64,000 bases of DNA from Quillaja saponaria. Lineage: Eukaryota > Streptophyta > Magnoliopsida > Fabales > Quillajaceae. The notes under the pieces were generated by a model. It did no database searches and was not told the DNA's origin. It saw nothing but the letters and a program-made list of their open reading frames with translations. The DNA is taken from the NCBI GenBank assembly GCA_029379385.1, contig CM055615.1, positions 558,001 to 622,000 on the forward strand. The letters are read 5' to 3'. The number at the start of each line of letters is the position of its first letter. Position 1 is the stretch's first letter. Made by a program: the position numbers and the translations under genes. Shown one piece after another: positions 62,693 to 64,000 of this stretch.

Positions 62693-64000
62693 ATGGAGCA
62701 GGACGAGATCGGCGAGTTCCGGAACACTCTGAACTACTCAACAAGCATTACCGAAGGAGAGCCTCTTTCGATTCAAACCTTAGCTTCAATGAGGTCCCTA
62801 ATCATCAGTCCTTCAACTCCACAATCCACTGTTTTTTCAATTTTTGAAACCCTAAATCGCACACTCAAAACCAGTCACGAAAAGCTACTCCTCCACCACA
62901 TTCTCAAGCTCCTCTCCGACCTTGCCTTTCACTACGATTACCTCTCTCACCAAGTATTGGACTCGCTCCGTTCTCACTTGCTTCTCTTCGCCGAGTCAAC
63001 TCGCCTTGCTGCGGATTCGCTCGAGGTGCTCGCTTCAATATCAGAACGTGACCGGACACCAGATTCTACAATGGGCGACCTAGATGATGGGTTTTTTGCG
63101 TCGCTGTGTTTCGGTCAGTCTGTGTCATGCACGGTTATGGCTGCTGAAAAATGCTGAGCGATTTTGTATTCGGCCGTCTTTGCTATTTACTGTGTTTTTA
63201 GGATTCACAAAGGATCCTTACCCTTACGTAAGAAGAGTTTCTTTGGATGGACTTGTTAGTTTGAGCAAGTCTGGTGTTTTTGAGGACCGTAGTTTGGTTG
63301 AAGGGTGTTTCCGCCGGGCTGTTGAGCTTCTAGGAGACATGGAAGATTGCGTAAGGTCAGCTGCCGTTCGCGTTGTAAGATATCATCACCTCAGTATTCT
63401 CCTTTCCGCCCTTAATCATACATGTAACTAACAAATGGTGGTATTTTCTAGTGGCAATTAGTATCAATATTTTCTAGTCCCAGTCCATTTAAAATGGAAA
63501 TCATTGAGTCTTGTAGCTAGGCGTTGTGAGAAATTTAAGTGCATTATAATCCTGAAAATTATAACCCTCATTGAGTCTAATATCACTTTTTTTATTTATA
63601 AATTTATTCAGGTCTGCTCATGGGGTCTAATGGTAGTAGCAGCATCGAAACCAGACATGAAAACATACTGGTCAAATGAAGTATTTGCCAAGGTATTTAC
63701 TATAAAGCAAATTTTGTTTTGTTCCAGATGACGTACAGAGAAAAATCTAACAGAGTTTTTCTCTAGTTCTTAGCATGTTTTGAAACCAATGTTTAGGAAC
63801 TCTTTTTCCTGTAGCTGTTTCTATTGGTATTTTTTTTGTGAACCTTACGTAAATTAGACTTTTAAAGATATTACTTTAATTCCTTGTGCTTTTAAATCTT
63901 TATGCTTTTCTGACTGTGTATAGCTTTGTCTAGGAAATTTCTTAAGAAATCACCACTTTACCCTGCACCAGGTCAATGTTTGGATTCTTCTTCCTGCTGT
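62693..64000 (+). CDS. SIEL: SIEL / Integrator subunit 4-like protein, 5' part, one frameshift
   Basis: ATG at 62693 (MEQDEIGEFRNTLNYS). Exon 1 runs to 63374 and exon 2 is 63612-63692 (VCSWGLMVVAASKPDMK..FAK); the rest lies beyond the window. The protein is helical and HEAT-like: HHILKLLSDLAFHYDYLS, DSLEVLASISERD, then KDPYPYVRRVSLDGLVSL and GCFRRAVELLGDMEDCVRSAAVRV, typical ARM/HEAT helices. Arabidopsis SIEL interacts with SHORT-ROOT and is the INTS4 homologue. One extra base at 63127-63133 moves the reading from FASLCFGQSVS into RLWLLKNAERF; exon 1 length (682) is one over a multiple of three. Family assignment rests on the repeat pattern and overall similarity from memory, so it is less certain than for RRP40. 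Confidence 0.75.

Overview
This is a plant nuclear window, almost certainly from a dicot. Genes have many small introns with GT..AG borders, intergenic DNA is AT-rich and full of microsatellites, and the proteins belong to land-plant families. I find no bacterial operons, CRISPR array, rRNA or tRNA gene. The species cannot be named from the sequence alone.

Layout. 1-1757: decayed RTE-type LINE fragment (+) with a 341-bp insertion inside it, followed by a SINE-like tRNA-derived head. 3140-8745: two tandem TRICHOME BIREFRINGENCE-LIKE (TBL) genes (+), one intact and one with a 1-base frameshift. About 9966-10439: lone BES1/BZR1-type DNA-binding exon (-). 11816-14362: candidate non-autonomous hAT-like element made of purine-rich and AT-rich repeats. 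16065-16266: a MITE. 19840-28186: chloroplast-type MATE transporter, DTX45-like (+, 13 exons). 29245-31334: DREB2-type AP2 factor (-), convergent with the MATE gene. 34469-35208: mitochondrial pyruvate carrier 1 (MPC1) remnant (+), divergent from DREB2. 35330-36660: second RTE LINE copy (-). 40644-41537: first exon of an Abraxas/FAM175-like gene (-). 42683-45359: IMK2-type LRR receptor kinase (-). 48179-48877: PRA1.B (-). 49789-52277: MIF/MDL1-type gene (-). 53908-57978: exosome subunit RRP40 (-, 9 exons, intact). 59050-60335: MDL3-type gene with a peroxisomal SKL end (-). 62693 to the window end: start of SIEL/INTS4-like (+).

The genes do not form one pathway; this is an ordinary gene-rich stretch. 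The order TBL - MATE - DREB2 - (later) PRA1.B resembles, from memory, the Arabidopsis block around At2g38320-At2g38360. The IMK2 and MDL3 pair resembles At3g51660-At3g51740.

The strongest unexpected signal is that six conserved genes (second TBL, DTX45, DREB2, both MIF-like genes, SIEL) together carry nine single-base indels (seven +1, two -1). Each splits a recognisable protein while both sides keep family-level conservation. Five other genes or exons (first TBL, IMK2, PRA1.B, RRP40, Abraxas exon 1) are clean. Uncorrected long-read errors are the simplest explanation, but parallel decay cannot be excluded. Other points of interest are the orphan BZR1 domain, the MPC1 copy missing transmembrane exons, a GC-AG intron in the MDL1-type gene, an 80-bp triple tandem repeat in the DREB2 intron and an enlarged AP2 loop.
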